From Chlorophyllum brunneum (lineage: Eukaryota; Basidiomycota; Agaricomycetes; Agaricales; Agaricaceae), in assembly GCA_963576785.1 (NCBI GenBank), contig OY756142.1:1426001-1490000 (forward strand): a DNA stretch of 64,000 bases, given 5' to 3'. Numbering within the stretch: the stretch's first letter is position 1; every line of letters starts with the position of its first letter. Below the pieces are notes generated by a model, which did no database searches, was not told the DNA's origin, and saw only the letters and a program-made list of their open reading frames with translations. Below, piece by piece: positions 62,920 through 64,000 of this stretch. Made by a program: the position numbers and the translations under genes.

Positions 62920-64000
62920 AGCTTAGCAAATGTTACATGTAGATGTCGTTCTTGGTGTACAGGAATGAAGTAAACTTTAAATTCACAGAAATCTTCAGTG
63001 CTCCAATGCGGCAGTGAGCCAGGTGCCAGTTCTTCTGATAACCAAGTCACCTACCTTGTGCAATAAGCTCCATATCCCACCGTCGAAAGATATTGCCGAA
63101 AATCAGGTATAACTCCACCCGGGCTAAACTGGGAGCAAAAAAAATTAGGAGCCGCCGCCGGATTGGACGAAGACAGCTTTTCTTACTTGATCCTGAGACA
63201 CATTCTAGGACCCTTAGAAAACGGTACGAGGAAACGCTCGAGTCTCCTGGGTTCGGGTCGTAGCTAGCGCTCTGGGTCAAAACTCTTCGGATTGGGGGAT
63301 GTGATGTAATTATTATGCAGAGAAGTGACACCCATGCTAATCACTGTCTAAATTCGAACGTTAGCACGGATCGCAAATGTGAGATGCATCCTGGTGAGCC
63401 GGCAGACTATTTGATCGACGAGGGACCTCACCAGGTAGGGAGGGTGCTGTAGTACCGGAAACGAGATTCAAACACTCCTGTTAGGTGAAGCCATGGCGAG
63501 CTCCTGCGCGAGCCTCGGGACGACGTGAGGGTTGTTCAAAACGTGGAATGTACCAACAGTGCATGTGTTTCCAACACTCCCGGCTTGGAGAAGAGTGTGT
63601 GCTTCGTCGAGCAGTCTCCTCGCATCTTGAGCCACCGAGGAGTAATTTCAGAAAGTAGGTGTTGATAGATAGTGGGCTTCTGGCCGTCTTCTCCAACTCC
63701 AGACGGATTTTCCATAGCCGAAATAACCAGATGGTCCACTTGTTGGCGAACTTCGAGGTGTGAATGAAAGTGTCGGCGAAGACGGGCGGCAATGGGAGCG
63801 GGCAATTGATGTAAGAGGTGAAAAATCCAAGGGAATGACAGGATGAGCGAATCCTTCATGCTCTAGAGCGCCGAGGTCCTTGCCAAAGCAATAAGAGGTG
63901 ATCATACCCGGAGTCGCGCAGAGAAATGCTAGGATTAAATTTGAGGGTTTGTCACTTGTCGTCAACCTAGGTGAACATCATGGGTTTGAGATTGGATATT
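62920..64000 (-). pseudogene. Cytochrome P450 pseudogene, 5' part beyond window
   Basis: Decayed basidiomycete P450 on the minus strand, entering from the right edge. From 63960 downward: ITSYCFGKDLGALEHEGF, then in another frame SFPWIFHLLHQLPAP...QKPTIYQHLLSE, then in a third SSVAQDARRLLDEAHTLLQAG with the I-helix-like GSVGNTCTVGTFHVLNNPHV. The K-helix (ExxR) region is missing. The final part carries SLHNNYITSPNPKSFDPER followed by TAG (63264-63266) where the family has Trp, then LVPFSKGPRMCLRIN (haem loop, with the usual Gly replaced by Arg) and, across an intron, LARVELYLIFGNIFRRWDMEL. Two frame changes, one stop and a deletion mark it as nonfunctional. Confidence 0.75.

Noticed and set aside
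63361..63430. Plus-strand segment reading HPGEPADYLID, similar to a P450 loop
   Set aside because: It is on the opposite strand from all other P450 motifs here, so it is a chance resemblance.

Overview
The window reads as nuclear DNA of a filamentous basidiomycete, most likely an Agaricomycete. Genes are dense on both strands. Nearly every coding region is broken by many short introns of about 50-60 bases with GT...AG ends and CTRAY-like branch sites. Several families are typical of mushroom-forming fungi: a WW-domain membrane protein, a membrane-anchored GH9 endoglucanase, a fungal P-loop ATPase family, NYN-like/CCCH zinc-finger proteins and a degraded P450. I saw no tRNA, rRNA, CRISPR array or intact transposon. 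Gene names come from recognising protein motifs by eye; no database search was run.

Layout. 0-9.9 kb: PI31 proteasome regulator (-), PRP5 spliceosomal helicase (+), NSP1 nucleoporin (-), a WW-domain membrane protein (+) and a DUF952 protein (+). 9.9-13.8 kb: two tandem copies of a fungal P-loop ATPase (-); the second is a pseudogene that has lost its Walker B segment. 14.1-20.2 kb: RRP8 rRNA methyltransferase, a bacterial-type uracil phosphoribosyltransferase and the sulfite reductase flavoprotein subunit MET10, all (+). 20.4-29.1 kb: GH9 endoglucanase (-), a Gfo/Idh/MocA oxidoreductase, a Herp/Usa1-like ubiquitin-domain ER protein, the PKA regulatory subunit and a Ser/Thr-rich single-pass membrane protein. 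29.3-37.6 kb: a Dal5-type MFS transporter (-), a Ytp1-like membrane protein (+), COQ2 (-) and RhoGDI (-).

38.0-44.7 kb: three tandem paralogues (-) that join a coiled coil, an NYN-like domain and CCCH zinc fingers. 45.0-52.0 kb: CDT1 (+), an alpha/beta hydrolase with a one-base frameshift (-), rearranged remnants of a second hydrolase, a second Gfo/Idh/MocA protein (-) and a probable mitochondrial protein (+). 52.0-58.5 kb: a proteasome block with beta1/PRE3 (-), RPN12 (+) and alpha7/PRE10 (-), followed by the nucleoporin NUP82 (+). PRE3 and RPN12 share a 150-base promoter that contains a 14-base tandem repeat. 58.5-64.0 kb: a second Dal5-type transporter (-) divergent from a GH105 unsaturated rhamnogalacturonyl hydrolase (+), then a P450 pseudogene (-) running off the right edge.

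Most genes are housekeeping: proteasome, nuclear pore, splicing, ribosome biogenesis, ubiquinone, sulfate assimilation, cAMP and Rho signalling. The evolving parts are the ATPase pair, the zinc-finger triplet, the hydrolase with its remnants, and the transporter/GH105/P450 end. No clearly new multi-gene system is evident. The best leads are the zinc-finger array and the repeat promoter between the proteasome genes.
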